Assembly (NCBI GenBank): GCA_016872515.1 | Contig: VGZR01000002.1 | Span: 65,136 to 129,135, forward strand | Direction of reading: 5' to 3' | Origin: SAR202 cluster bacterium | GTDB taxonomy: Bacteria; Chloroflexota; Dehalococcoidia; Lucifugimonadales; VGZR01 | Length of the DNA stretch: 64,000 nt | Shown here: piece by piece, positions 17,027 through 26,455 of the stretch | How the letters are laid out: every line of letters starts with the position of its first letter | Numbering within the stretch: the first letter of the stretch is position 1 | Program-made: the position numbers and the translations under genes | Notes under the pieces: generated by a model | What the model was told of the DNA's origin: nothing | Databases searched by the model: none | What the model saw: the letters and a program-made list of their open reading frames with translations, nothing else

Positions 17027-17803
17027 ATGTACGCCATTGACCTTTCGGGCAAGAATGCCGTGGTGTTCGGCGTGGCGAACCACCGGAGCATCGCTTGGGC
17101 CATCGCCCAAGCGCTTCAGCAGGCCGGCGCGCGGATGGCCGTCGCGTACCAGAACGACCGCCTCCGCGAGAACGCCGAGAAGCTGGTGGCGCCGTGGCAG
17201 GACGCCATGCTCGTCGAGTGCGATGTCGCCACCGACGCCAACGTCGAGGCCGCCTTCGCGACCCTGAAGGAGAAGATGGGCAGGGTAGACATCGTCGTTC
17301 ACAGCATCGCTTTCGCCAACCGCGAGGACTTGGGGGGGCGGTTCGTGAACACGCCGCGCGAGGGGTTCCGCCTCGCACTCGACGTCAGCGCGTACTCGCT
17401 CATCCCCATCGCCCGCGCAGCGGCGCCGCTCATGGCTCCTTCGGGCGGCAGCATCGTCACCATGACCTTCCAGGCCTCCGAACGGGTGTTCCCTGGCTAC
17501 AACGTCATGGGGACGGCCAAGGCGGCGCTGGAGAACGAGGTACGCCAGCTCGCCTCGGACCTGGGGCCGGAGAACGTGCGGGTCAACGCCATCTCCGCCG
17601 GGCCAGTGGACACGCTGTCGTCGCGGGTCATCAGTGGGTACAGCGTGATGAAGCACGCCCACGCCGACCGCGCGCCGATGCGCCGGAACATCACGGTGGA
17701 GGAGGTCGGCAAGACGGGGCTGTATCTGTGCAGCGACCTGTCCAGCGGGGTCACGGGTGAGGTCATCCACGTGGACACGGGCTATCACATCATGGGGATC
17801 TAG
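17027..17803 (+). CDS. fabI: Enoyl-ACP reductase I
   Basis: Reduces enoyl-ACP in fatty acid elongation. Subfamily-defining features: GVANHRSIAWAIA cofactor loop, VHSIAFA, YNVMGTAKAALE with the Tyr-x6-Lys catalytic pair, and RVNAISAGPVDT. The second conserved tyrosine (Tyr146 of E. coli FabI) is replaced: the segment reads MTFQASERV instead of the usual S/T-Y-x-G-A-E. Length 258 residues is normal. A FabL-type enzyme lies 3 kb upstream. Confidence 0.93.
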   Translation: MYAIDLSGKNAVVFGVANHRSIAWAIAQALQQAGARMAVAYQNDRLRENAEKLVAPWQDAMLVECDVATDANVEAAFATLKEKMGRVDIVVHSIAFANREDLGGRFVNTPREGFRLALDVSAYSLIPIARAAAPLMAPSGGSIVTMTFQASERVFPGYNVMGTAKAALENEVRQLASDLGPENVRVNAISAGPVDTLSSRVISGYSVMKHAHADRAPMRRNITVEEVGKTGLYLCSDLSSGVTGEVIHVDTGYHIMGI

Positions 17804-17835
17804 GCCCACCAGAGGGCTGGACCAAGGGCTAGACG

Positions 17836-18204
17836 ATGCCTGAGACGATGTACCTGGAGGTCGAGGAGAACCCGAACTGCTCGTACATGCCGATGCAGGC
17901 GTATGAGCGGCACGAGGAGCCTGTGCCCGTCTCGCGGGTGCGGCTGAGCGAGCCGGGGAGGCCGTCGGCCATCTACGCCGTGACGGGCTGGAGCAGCGAG
18001 GGCGGCGGGACGCCTTGTCCGGCGATGTACGCGCCGGTGTCGGACTCGGGGCAGGCTGCGGTGCACCTAGTGTTCGGCGGCGACTGGGGCGTGCGGCTCA
18101 AACCCGAGTCCGGCGAGGAGAACTGGGACATCGCCAGCGGGGGCCAGTTCGGGGAGCCGTACCTGATGCTCACGGACCCGGCGGACGTGCTGCTGGACGG
18201 CTGA
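17836..18204 (+). CDS. Hypothetical protein, 122 residues
   Basis: No family recognised. The product is acidic, without signal peptide or membrane helix, rich in Gly/Pro/Glu and tending to beta structure. ATG 17836 follows fabI by 32 bases on the same strand, so it may be co-transcribed. Codon use (G/C third positions) matches the neighbours, supporting that it is coding. Confidence 0.6.
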   Translation: MPETMYLEVEENPNCSYMPMQAYERHEEPVPVSRVRLSEPGRPSAIYAVTGWSSEGGGTPCPAMYAPVSDSGQAAVHLVFGGDWGVRLKPESGEENWDIASGGQFGEPYLMLTDPADVLLDG

Positions 18205-18205
18205 C

Positions 18206-18340
18206 CTAGCGTCTGCGGGCGGCGGCTTTTTTCTTGGGGCTGGCGGTCCTGCGCCGACGTGGCGGCTCGCGCTTGACGAGGCCGAAGAGATTGTCTTCGG
18301 GGTCAGCGAAGATAGCGGAGGTGGGCGGCTTCCTCATAAG
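18206..18340 (-). pseudogene. C-terminal remnant of a VOC/glyoxalase gene
   Basis: The minus-strand frame ending at 18206 encodes PPTSAIFADPEDNLFGLVKRE, which matches the last strand and helix of glyoxalase-fold proteins (ADPEGNLFGL pattern), followed by a basic tail RRRRTASPKKKAAARRR resembling the tail of the broken VOC gene at 7663. Residues before about 18340 show no VOC similarity, so the 5' two thirds are missing. Confidence 0.55.
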
Positions 18341-18511
18341 TGTTATCGTGCGGGCCTGTCGATTAAGGTGACTAGGCACAACGGGTACAACGCATAAAGG
18401 CGTGTCTTGGTACCTTCGTTGGGCTGAGGACGAGAAGGTGCGGCCCGGTGCTGACCACACGGAAGTGTATTCGCATGGGATCCCTAGTCGCGTTGGTGCG
18501 AGACCTACGAG

Positions 18512-18988
18512 TTGCCCTGCCTCCCCCTGTTGGCGAGCATCAATCACCGGCCTGGATTTGTCGGTTTTGCCTTGGTCGTGGTGCTGGCTCTGCTGAGCCT
18601 CTCTGCAGCGGCTCAGCGTTTGGATGATCGTGGCCCTGAAGCAACGGCCACTTCTACACTCGAGAATCTCGCGGGTATGCCCAAAGGCAGCCTAATCGCG
18701 TTCACATCCCAGCGGGATGGAGTTCCAAAGATTTACCTGGCGACGGCCGATGGCTCGCTGACCAGCCTACTAGTCAATGAGCGTAGCGTCAATCCAGCTT
18801 GGAGTCCGGATGGCAGCAAGATTGCGTTCACTTGCCGCATGTTGCCACCTTTCAACTCGGATGTCTGCATGGTGAATGTGGATGGCTCCGGACTGACGTA
18901 TCTAACCGATAGTCCGTTCAGGGAAGAAAATCCTGTCTGGTCACCAAGCGGAGACACCATTCTCAGGCACCAGATGGCCTCACTATAA
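18512..18988 (+). CDS. Short exported TolB/PD40-type beta-propeller fragment
   Basis: A hydrophobic stretch (FVGFALVVVLALLSLSAAA, residues about 16-34) suggests a signal or anchor. It is followed by about two PD40 propeller repeats: GSLIAFTSQRDGVPKIYLATADGS, then NPAWSPDGSKIAFTC and DVCMVNVDGSGLTYLT, NPVWSPSGDTI. It ends abruptly inside a blade, far short of a complete six- or seven-bladed propeller, so it is probably a truncated gene. The start (TTG 18512) is uncertain. Confidence 0.5.
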   Translation: MPCLPLLASINHRPGFVGFALVVVLALLSLSAAAQRLDDRGPEATATSTLENLAGMPKGSLIAFTSQRDGVPKIYLATADGSLTSLLVNERSVNPAWSPDGSKIAFTCRMLPPFNSDVCMVNVDGSGLTYLTDSPFREENPVWSPSGDTILRHQMASL

Positions 18989-19044
18989 GAATGGAATCGA
19001 GTGTACCGGCTCCGACGCTGTTCGGGAAGCGGGCGAAGGCGCGG

Positions 19045-20094
19045 TTAGAACATGCTCTGTTGGCTGGGCTTGCCCGTGTCTTTGCCTTTGGGCAGCGCGA
19101 TGCCCAGGTGCTGGTACGCTCTCGGCGTCGCGGCACGGCCCCGGGGCGTCCTGTCCAGGAAGCCGAGCTGCATCAGGAACGGCTCGTACACGTCCTCGAT
19201 GGTCTCCGCCTCCTCGCTGATGGAGGCCGCGACCGTCTCTAGGCCGACCGGCCCGCCGCCGAACTTCTCGATGATGGCGCGTATCACCTGCCGGTCTATG
19301 TCGTCCAGCCCGAGGTCGTCCACCTGGAGGCCTGACAGCGCCTCCTTGGCCACCTTAACCGTGACGACGCCGTCCGCCTTCACCTGGGCGTAGTCACGCA
19401 CCCGCTTGAGCAGCCGGTTGGCGATACGCGGCGTTCCCCGCGCGCGCCGGGCAATCTCGCGGGCGCCGTCGGCCTCGACCTGGATGCCCAGGATGCGCGC
19501 GGAGCGCCGGACGATGGCGTCCATCGCGTCCTCGGCGTAGAACTCCAGGCGGTGCACCGAGCCGAACCTGTCGCGCAACGGGCCGCTCAGGGCGCCGAAC
19601 CGCGTCGTCGCGCCGACCAGAGTGAACGGCTGGACGGTCAGGTTCACGTTCCGGGCCTTCAGCCCCTTTTCCATCACCCACGAGACCGCGTAGTCCTCCA
19701 TCGCCGAGTACAGGACCTCCTCCACGACGCGCGGCAGCCGGTGGATCTCGTCAATGAACAGGACATCGAAGCGCTTGAGCTGGGTGAGGATGGCGACCAT
19801 GTCGCCCGCCCGCTCTATGGCCGGGCCGGAGGTCGTCTTGACGGAGACGCCCATCTCGGAGGCGATGATGTGCGCAAGGGTCGTCTTGCCGAGGCCGGGC
19901 GGCCCGTAGAGCAACACGTGGTCCAACGGCTCATCACGCTGGCGCGCCGCCGTCACCTCGATCTGCAACAGCCCCTTCACCCGCTCCTGGCCTATGTACT
20001 CCGCCAGCCGCCGAGGCCGCAGGTTCGTGTCGAGGGCGGCATCTTCTTCGAGATGCTCCCCCGAGACGACGCGCTTAGCTGTCTTTTCCACCAT
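19045..20094 (-). CDS. ruvB: Holliday junction branch migration helicase RuvB
   Basis: AAA+ motor that with RuvA drives Holliday junction migration. Walker [10 protein letters not shown] (64-72), Walker B with DEIHR (115-119), sensor 1 GATTRFG, the arginine-finger region GPLRDRFG, and the C-terminal winged helix ([15 protein letters not shown]) are all present; length 349 residues. ruvA and ruvC are not adjacent. Its promoter about 230 bases upstream carries a GAAC-N4-GTTC box, so LexA control is likely. The 200-base leader between promoter and ATG holds no convincing gene; it contains a short perfect palindrome ATGAAGCG/CGCTTCAT around 20270-20288. Confidence 0.96.
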   Translation of the reverse strand: MVEKTAKRVVSGEHLEEDAALDTNLRPRRLAEYIGQERVKGLLQIEVTAARQRDEPLDHVLLYGPPGLGKTTLAHIIASEMGVSVKTTSGPAIERAGDMVAILTQLKRFDVLFIDEIHRLPRVVEEVLYSAMEDYAVSWVMEKGLKARNVNLTVQPFTLVGATTRFGALSGPLRDRFGSVHRLEFYAEDAMDAIVRRSARILGIQVEADGAREIARRARGTPRIANRLLKRVRDYAQVKADGVVTVKVAKEALSGLQVDDLGLDDIDRQVIRAIIEKFGGGPVGLETVAASISEEAETIEDVYEPFLMQLGFLDRTPRGRAATPRAYQHLGIALPKGKDTGKPSQQSMF

Positions 20095-20307
20095 CTGCTG
20101 TCCTCTTCTGAGCAGGGAAGAACCGCCCGCGCGATGGCCGTTCAGGCGCCAGCGGCATAGCCTGTGGCTTCGTGAGAGAAGCGGTCAACGGCGAAGGCGG
20201 CCTGGCCCGCCGCTGCCTGGTTGGGGACGCCAACGGGGTCGGCCTGTCCACAGACCAGGTCAGCTGAAGATGAAGCGCCCGCTTCATGACCACGTTCGCG
20301 CCTCTTA

Positions 20308-20319
20308 GAACTGGTGTTC
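20308..20319 (-). promoter_or_regulatory. LexA (SOS) box upstream of ruvB
   Basis: The palindrome GAAC-TGGT-GTTC (GAACACCAGTTC on the minus strand) matches the GAAC-N4-GTTC operator of Bacillus-type LexA/DinR. It lies immediately downstream of the -10 box of the ruvB promoter, where a repressor would block initiation. Confidence 0.65.
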
Positions 20320-20349
20320 ATTCTAGGTATGGCTCCTTGACGGTGTCAA
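20320..20349 (-). promoter_or_regulatory. Sigma70-type promoter of ruvB
   Basis: Perfect TTGACA (20344-20349) and TAGAAT (20320-20325) on the minus strand with an 18-base spacer. Confidence 0.8.
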
Positions 20350-20433
20350 GGCGGATAGCGTGCAGCTACGTTGCGCTCATGGCCCACACGGTTTCCACAC
20401 GAATGGGGGTCGGAGATGCAATATTGATGGAAC

Positions 20434-21285
20434 ATGGACAACTGGAACGGCTTCAATGAAGTCTTAGGGCAGGCCCGGGTGGCGATGGGCGCCAGCTACG
20501 TCAGCCTCGTGCAGTTCCACCGCCCGACCGGCATCGCCCGTGTCGTCGCCATCGCAGGCCCTCAGTCCCAGTCCCTTATGCGCTCCCTCTCCACCGTCAG
20601 GCGTCTCTTCCCGTCCTTTGATGTCCCCGGCGTGACGTTCCACTCCTCCGCCAACGACCTGGCCCGCGCCGCCTACCAGGAGGGGCGAGTGGTCAACGCG
20701 CCGGTGGAGGAACTGGCTGAGGGCATCATCAGGAGATTCATCGTCTCCACCTCCATCCGCCTCGGCGGGTTCAAGTACGGCTTCGTCTGCCCCGTGAAGG
20801 CCAACGGCGCGGTCATCGGCGCGGTCGCGTTCCACACCCTTAAGTACCTCGACCCCCAGCAGGTCGAGGCGTGCACCAAGCTGGTCAACGACATGGTGCT
20901 CGCCTGGCAGAACGGACGGCTGACCGAGGCGCTGCGGCACGCGGCCGATGCTGAACGCCCCGGCGTGGCCACCGAGGGCGAGCTGAGGTTCGCGAACCTT
21001 CTGCTCGATATGAAGAATAAGACGGCCTCTGCCGGAACGCGACGCCTCGCCCTCACGCCCTTCGAGTTCAACCTCCTGGCTTACCTCGTCCAGCGGCCCA
21101 ATAAGACCGTCCCCCTCGGCTAACTTACCCGCGAGGTCCTCGGCAGCTCCGACCGCTCGGTCCGCAGCATCGCCGACCTCACCATGGAGAGCCTGCGGCA
21201 GAAGCTCGAAGCGGACGGCTCCGCCAGGCTCATCCACTTCGCCAGGGGCAAGGGCTACACCCTCCGCCAAGACAAGCTGTCCTAG
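20434..21285 (+). pseudogene. GAF-like sensor plus winged-helix (OmpR-type) regulator, interrupted by TAA
   Basis: Residues 1-160 read as a GAF-type sensor (SYVSLVQFHRPTG, RLGGFKYGFVCPVKANGAVIGAVAFH). From about residue 207 an OmpR/PhoB-type DNA-binding domain begins (RLALTPFEFNLLAYLVQRPNKTV). Codon 230 is TAA (21121-21123), after which the same frame continues with the rest of that domain (LTREVLGSSDRSVRSIADLTM, then LRQKLEADG and RGKGYTLR) to TAG at 21283. A single base change would restore a 283-residue protein. Architecture resembles atypical response regulators that lack a receiver. Confidence 0.82.
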
Positions 21286-21340
21286 CAAGCGCGGCTGACT
21301 CCGCTCAATTCAAGAAATACATCGCAGACCCGCGGCCGTT

Positions 21341-21369
21341 TTGACACCCTCCGCCCGAACATCTACACT
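21341..21369 (+). promoter_or_regulatory. Sigma70-type promoter of the methylmalonyl-CoA mutase gene
   Basis: Perfect TTGACA (21341-21346) and TACACT (21364-21369) with a 17-base spacer, 31 bases before the ATG. Confidence 0.8.
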
Positions 21370-21399
21370 CGGACGTAAGTCCCGTCCACGGAGGCGGCC

Positions 21400-23055
<1,656 letters not shown>

Positions 23056-23098
23056 GCATCTTCGCGTCTTCCTGTAGAATTGGGGCCGAGGGGGAGCG

Positions 23099-23528
23099 AT
23101 GGCTCGCACTGCTGTCCAGACACTCAGGGTCTGCCCCGCCTTCGGGCGCCAGTTCGCCACGCCCAAGCAGTGGCGCTCATGCTTGGCCACCTCAATAGAC
23201 GCCCACTTCGCGGGCAGGACTCCCCGGCTTCGCGAGACATTCGACGCGCTCGTTGCCGAGATGGAGCGCTGGGGGTTCGCTGAGGGTGGACGCGGTCAAG
23301 ACCTCCATCAACCTCGCGGCCCGCGCCCACTTCGCCGGCGTCACGGTCCAGAAAGAGGCCCTAACCGTCGGATTCGTCCTAGCCCGCCGGGTCGAGGACT
23401 TGCGCATCGCGCGCCACGCATTCCTGGGCGGCCGCTGGATCGGCCATCGTGTCCGCGTCGCCAAGCCAGATGAACTCGATCCCCAACTCCTGGACTGGCT
23501 CAAGGAGTCGTACGACCTGAAGTTGTAA
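23099..23528 (+). pseudogene. DUF5655-family gene with a +1 frameshift in a G run
   Basis: ATG 23099 (behind GAGGGGGAGCG) opens a frame encoding LRVCPAFGRQFATPKQWRSC and SIDAHFAGRTPRLRETFDAL up to about 23275. From there the match continues one base over: LRVDAVKTSINLAARAHFAG, VTVQKEALTVGFVLARRVED, to 23528. Deleting one G from GGGGG at 23271-23275 joins both parts into a single 142-residue DUF5655 protein. A homopolymer insertion, so a sequencing error is a real possibility. Confidence 0.8.
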
Positions 23529-23563
23529 CACGACAGCAGATGAGATGAATTGAGGAGAACGAT

Positions 23564-23800
23564 ATGAGCCTTCAACACACTGTGAAGGCGGTCGTACGCA
23601 AAGGGGAACAGTTCTATGTTGCCGAGTGCGTCGAGATCGCTGTGGTAACCCAGGGCAAGACTCTCGACGAGGCCCTTACGAATCTCCAGGAGGCTGTCGA
23701 CCTTCACCTCGAAGGAGAAGAACCTTCCGAGTTCGGCCTCGTCGCAAGCCAGACCACTCTGGTGACGATGGAACTGGAGCCTGTGGGTGCCAAGGCTTAG
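23564..23800 (+). CDS. hicB: HicB-family antitoxin
   Basis: The 78-residue protein has the HicB partial RNase-H-like fold: QHTVKAVVRKGEQFYVAECVE followed by GKTLDEALTNLQEAVDLHLEG. It lacks the C-terminal DNA-binding domain of longer HicBs, as in many type II HicAB modules. A GAGGAGAACG ribosome site precedes the ATG. hicA follows and overlaps it by 14 bases, the reverse of the common hicA-hicB order. Confidence 0.9.
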   Translation: MSLQHTVKAVVRKGEQFYVAECVEIAVVTQGKTLDEALTNLQEAVDLHLEGEEPSEFGLVASQTTLVTMELEPVGAKA

Positions 23801-24022
23801 ACGCTTTTCAGGTGTCCAGGTCGTTGCCATTCTGGAGCGGTTGGGCTTTCAAGCTTATTCTCAGCGGGGTAGCCACGTTAGCTAAGGAACATCACAAGCT
23901 CTGGCGCTAAGCAGACCTTAACCATTCCTAGACACCGAGAGTTAGATACTGGTACGTTACAGGCCATATTCCGTCAAGCGTCTCGATTCGTTCCAGAAGA
24001 GGAGCTGCGCAGAGAATTCTAA
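23787..24022 (+). pseudogene. hicA: HicA-family toxin gene inactivated by a one-base deletion
   Basis: GTG 23787 (overlapping the hicB end) begins MPRLRRFSGVQVVAILERLG and reaches the catalytic GSHV motif, then stops at TAA 23883. If one A is restored between 23880 and 23881 (AG to AAG), translation continues as KLRNITSSGAKQTLTIPRHR ELDTG-type HicA C-terminus to TAA at 24020-24022, giving a normal HicA of about 78 residues. HicA is a dsRBD-fold mRNA interferase with the catalytic His in GSHVK. As sequenced, the toxin is truncated while the antitoxin is intact. Confidence 0.85.
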
Positions 24023-24058
24023 GTGAATTGAGACTTCTCGCCCGGAAAGGTTGCTGCC

Positions 24059-25201
24059 ATGACTGACATGCTGCTGACTGAAGACGAACTGCTGTTGCGC
24101 AACACGGTGCGCGACTTCGCCGACAAGGTGCTTGCACCCCGCGCTTCCCACCACGACCAGAGCGGCGAGTTCCCCTGGGAGAACGTTCGGGGCCTCGGCG
24201 ACCTTGGCCTCTATGGCCTGACCGTGGACGAGCGGTACGGCGGCTCCGGTGGCACGATGGCCCAACTCGCCATCGCCGCGGAGGAGGTCGCGCGGGGGTG
24301 CGCCGCCACCTCAACCATCTGGCTCGCCCATCACTCCCTTGGCACCAAGTTCATCGAGCGGTTCGGCAGCGAGGCGCAGAAGCACAAGTACGTGCCGCCG
24401 CTGGCCCGAGCCGAGAAAGTCGCCGCCTTCGGCCTCACCGAGCCAGGCGCAGGCAGCGACGCCGCAGGCATCCAGACCCTCGCGGTGCGTTCTGACGGCC
24501 GCTACCTCATCAATGGGGCTAAGACGTTCATCACCAATGCCGCAGAGGCAGAGGTGTTCGTCGTCATGGCCACCCTCGACCCGGCCAAACGGGCCAAGGG
24601 CATCTGCGCCTTCGTCGTCCCGCGCGGCGCACCCGGCTTAACCGTCCGCCCGCTCCACGGCAAGCTGGGCATCCGCGCCTCCTCCACCGCAGAGTTGACC
24701 TTCGAAGACACGCCCGTATCGGCCGAAGACCGCATCGGCGCCGAGGGCGAAGGCTTTCGCGCGGTCATGCAGCTCCTGGACGCCAGCCGCATCGGCATCG
24801 GCTCCCAGGCCGTCGGCATCGCCCAGATGGCGCTCGAAAGCGCCGTCTCCTACGTCAAGAAGCGCCAGGCATTCGGCAAGCGCCTGGCCGAGATGGAGGG
24901 CATCCAGTTCCAGTTGGCCGACCTGGCGACCCAGGTGGACGCCGCCCGCCTCCTCGTCCGCCGCTCAGCGCTGCTCTGCGACGCGGGCAGGCCATTCGTG
25001 CCCGAGGCTGCCATGGCCAAACTGTATGCGTCCCGCACCGCCGTCCAGGCCGCCGACCGCGCATTGCAACTCCACGGCGGCTCCGGCTACTTCGCCCCCG
25101 CCACACCCGAGCGCCTCTATCGTGACGCCAAGGTCACCGAGATCTACGAGGGCACGTCCGAGGTCCAGAGGCTGATTATCGCCCGGCACCTACTGGAGTA
25201 A
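24059..25201 (+). CDS. Acyl-CoA dehydrogenase
   Basis: FAD-dependent alpha,beta-dehydrogenation of an acyl-CoA. Typical 380-residue protein: [14 protein letters not shown] (FAD/substrate), KTFITNA, the [16 protein letters not shown] helix, LQLHGGSGY, and the catalytic glutamate in [13 protein letters not shown] (here [13 protein letters not shown]). The chain-length preference is unknown; EIYEGTSE suits short/medium/branched acyl-CoA dehydrogenases. It lies beside the methylmalonyl-CoA epimerase gene and may act in the same propionate or branched-chain route. Confidence 0.95.
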   Translation: MTDMLLTEDELLLRNTVRDFADKVLAPRASHHDQSGEFPWENVRGLGDLGLYGLTVDERYGGSGGTMAQLAIAAEEVARGCAATSTIWLAHHSLGTKFIERFGSEAQKHKYVPPLARAEKVAAFGLTEPGAGSDAAGIQTLAVRSDGRYLINGAKTFITNAAEAEVFVVMATLDPAKRAKGICAFVVPRGAPGLTVRPLHGKLGIRASSTAELTFEDTPVSAEDRIGAEGEGFRAVMQLLDASRIGIGSQAVGIAQMALESAVSYVKKRQAFGKRLAEMEGIQFQLADLATQVDAARLLVRRSALLCDAGRPFVPEAAMAKLYASRTAVQAADRALQLHGGSGYFAPATPERLYRDAKVTEIYEGTSEVQRLIIARHLLE

Positions 25202-25256
25202 GATTCTTTGGGAAGGGATGTGGGAGACCCTTTCTAAAGAACTTTGGAGCATGTGA

Positions 25257-25685
25257 ATGACCGGTCCTTGCGTCGCACAGCACATCAACCACGTCGCCAT
25301 CGCGGTGAAGGACATCGCGGCGGCCCTCGCCATGTACCGTGACCTGTTCGGCGTCGGAGCTGGCGCCCAGGCCGTGGACATCGCCGACCAGAAGGTCAGG
25401 GCCGTGCTCGTCCGCATCGGCGGCTCGCAGGTCGAGTTCATCCAGCCCACCGACCCCAACTCCGGCGTCGCCCGCTTCATCGAGAAGCGTGGTGAGGGCG
25501 TTCACCACATCTGCTTCGAGGTGGAAAGCCTCGCTGACCGGCTCCAGGCCCTCAAGGCGAAGGGCGTGGAACTGATCGATGAGAAGCCGCGCCACGGTTT
25601 GTCCGGTCAGATCGCCTTCCTCCATCCGAGATCCACGGGCGGCGTGCTCATCGAGCTGGTGGACCAGGACACGGCACGCAGGTGA
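25257..25685 (+). CDS. mce: Methylmalonyl-CoA epimerase
   Basis: Interconverts (R)- and (S)-methylmalonyl-CoA. VOC-fold protein of 142 residues with the family layout: INHVAIAVKDIAAALAMYRD (first metal His), VHHICFEVE (second His) and GGVLIELVDQ (metal Glu). Its closeness to the mutase large-subunit gene and an acyl-CoA dehydrogenase supports the specific assignment over generic glyoxalase. Confidence 0.9.
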   Translation: MTGPCVAQHINHVAIAVKDIAAALAMYRDLFGVGAGAQAVDIADQKVRAVLVRIGGSQVEFIQPTDPNSGVARFIEKRGEGVHHICFEVESLADRLQALKAKGVELIDEKPRHGLSGQIAFLHPRSTGGVLIELVDQDTARR

Positions 25686-26242
25686 TGCCGCTCATCGTCA
25701 TCCCCTACAACCTCGGCTACCCAAAGGTCTTGCCTGAGGGCCTCACACACGGCCTGGGCGAGGTCAAGCACTTCAACGACATCCCCGGCGGCGGCGGCAG
25801 GATGGCCGCCCTCGCCCGCGCCTTCGGCATGCGGGTGCTGTGCACCACCGCGCATCCCACGCCGGAGCGGGCGCGCAGGCTCGGCACCGAGTTCGTCCCT
25901 CTGGAGACGCTCCTCCACGACGCGGACTTCGTGAGTCTCCACGCAGCCCTCGACGGCCAGACCCGCAGCCTGATCGGTGCCAAGGAACTGGCCTTGATGA
26001 AGCCAACGGCTTATCTCGTCAACACCGCTCGCGCCGAGGTCGTGGATACCGCGGCACTCGCCCAGGCCTTGCGCGAGCACCGCATCGCGGGCGCTTCCAC
26101 CGACGTCTGGGATCACGAGCCGCCCGCGCCCGACCATCCGCTCCTCGGACTGACCAACGCCGTGCTCGCGCCCCATCTTGGATGGAACGCCGACACCGCC
26201 AAATGGCGCATGAAGGACCGCCCACAACCATCCGGTTCATGA
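25685..26242 (+). pseudogene. D-2-hydroxyacid dehydrogenase gene with internal deletion and lost 3' end
   Basis: The first about 34 residues look like the N-terminal half-domain of a D-isomer-specific 2-hydroxyacid dehydrogenase, then the sequence jumps directly to the Rossmann helix GRMAALARAFGMRVLCTTAH, missing roughly a hundred residues including most of the GxGxxG strand. The NAD-domain core continues (DADFVSLHAALDGQTRSLIG, LVNTARAEVVD, HEPPAPDHPLLG, APHLGWNADTAKWRM) and is cut off before the C-terminal lobe. At 185 residues against about 320 usual it cannot be functional. Its TGA overlaps the ATG of the next small ORF. Confidence 0.75.
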
Positions 26243-26445
26243 ACGCAACCTCTAAATCTGTCCAGGTTTTCTGGCTAAGCTTCGAGGGCGAACGTGTCCA
26301 TCTGGCCACTCTGCTGGCCGGACAGTCAGTAGGAATGAACTCTTTTGAGAGTTATCCCTTCGTCTTGGTTGACCCCCAAGACGTCTGCCTTGCCGTCTAC
26401 ACGTCATGCACGGGAGAGACCCGTGTCTTCTGGACCGGCAAATAG
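26239..26445 (+). CDS. Small protein resembling a von Hippel-Lindau (VHL) beta domain
   Basis: The 68-residue product contains NATSKSVQVFWLSFEGERVH followed by ATLLAGQSVGMNSFESYPFV LVDPQ, matching the VHL beta-domain pattern: a strand with N-x3-V-x2-F/W-x-W-L-x-F-x-G-E, then a Y/A-x-L-x-P/A-G and a T/S-F/Y-x2-H/Y-P-F/W strand. The similarity runs upstream of the ATG in the same frame (TTIRF), suggesting that the ORF is the remaining end of a longer protein joined to the damaged dehydrogenase. The ATG overlaps the dehydrogenase TGA (ATGA). Bacterial VHL-beta domains occur as secreted or fused modules of unknown function. Confidence 0.55.
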   Translation: MNATSKSVQVFWLSFEGERVHLATLLAGQSVGMNSFESYPFVLVDPQDVCLAVYTSCTGETRVFWTGK

Positions 26446-26455
26446 GGAGGGAATG

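Noticed and set aside
20075-20293. 72-codon minus-strand frame between the ruvB promoter and ruvB
   Set aside because: Proline/arginine-rich, overlaps ruvB start, no ribosome site; more likely untranslated leader.
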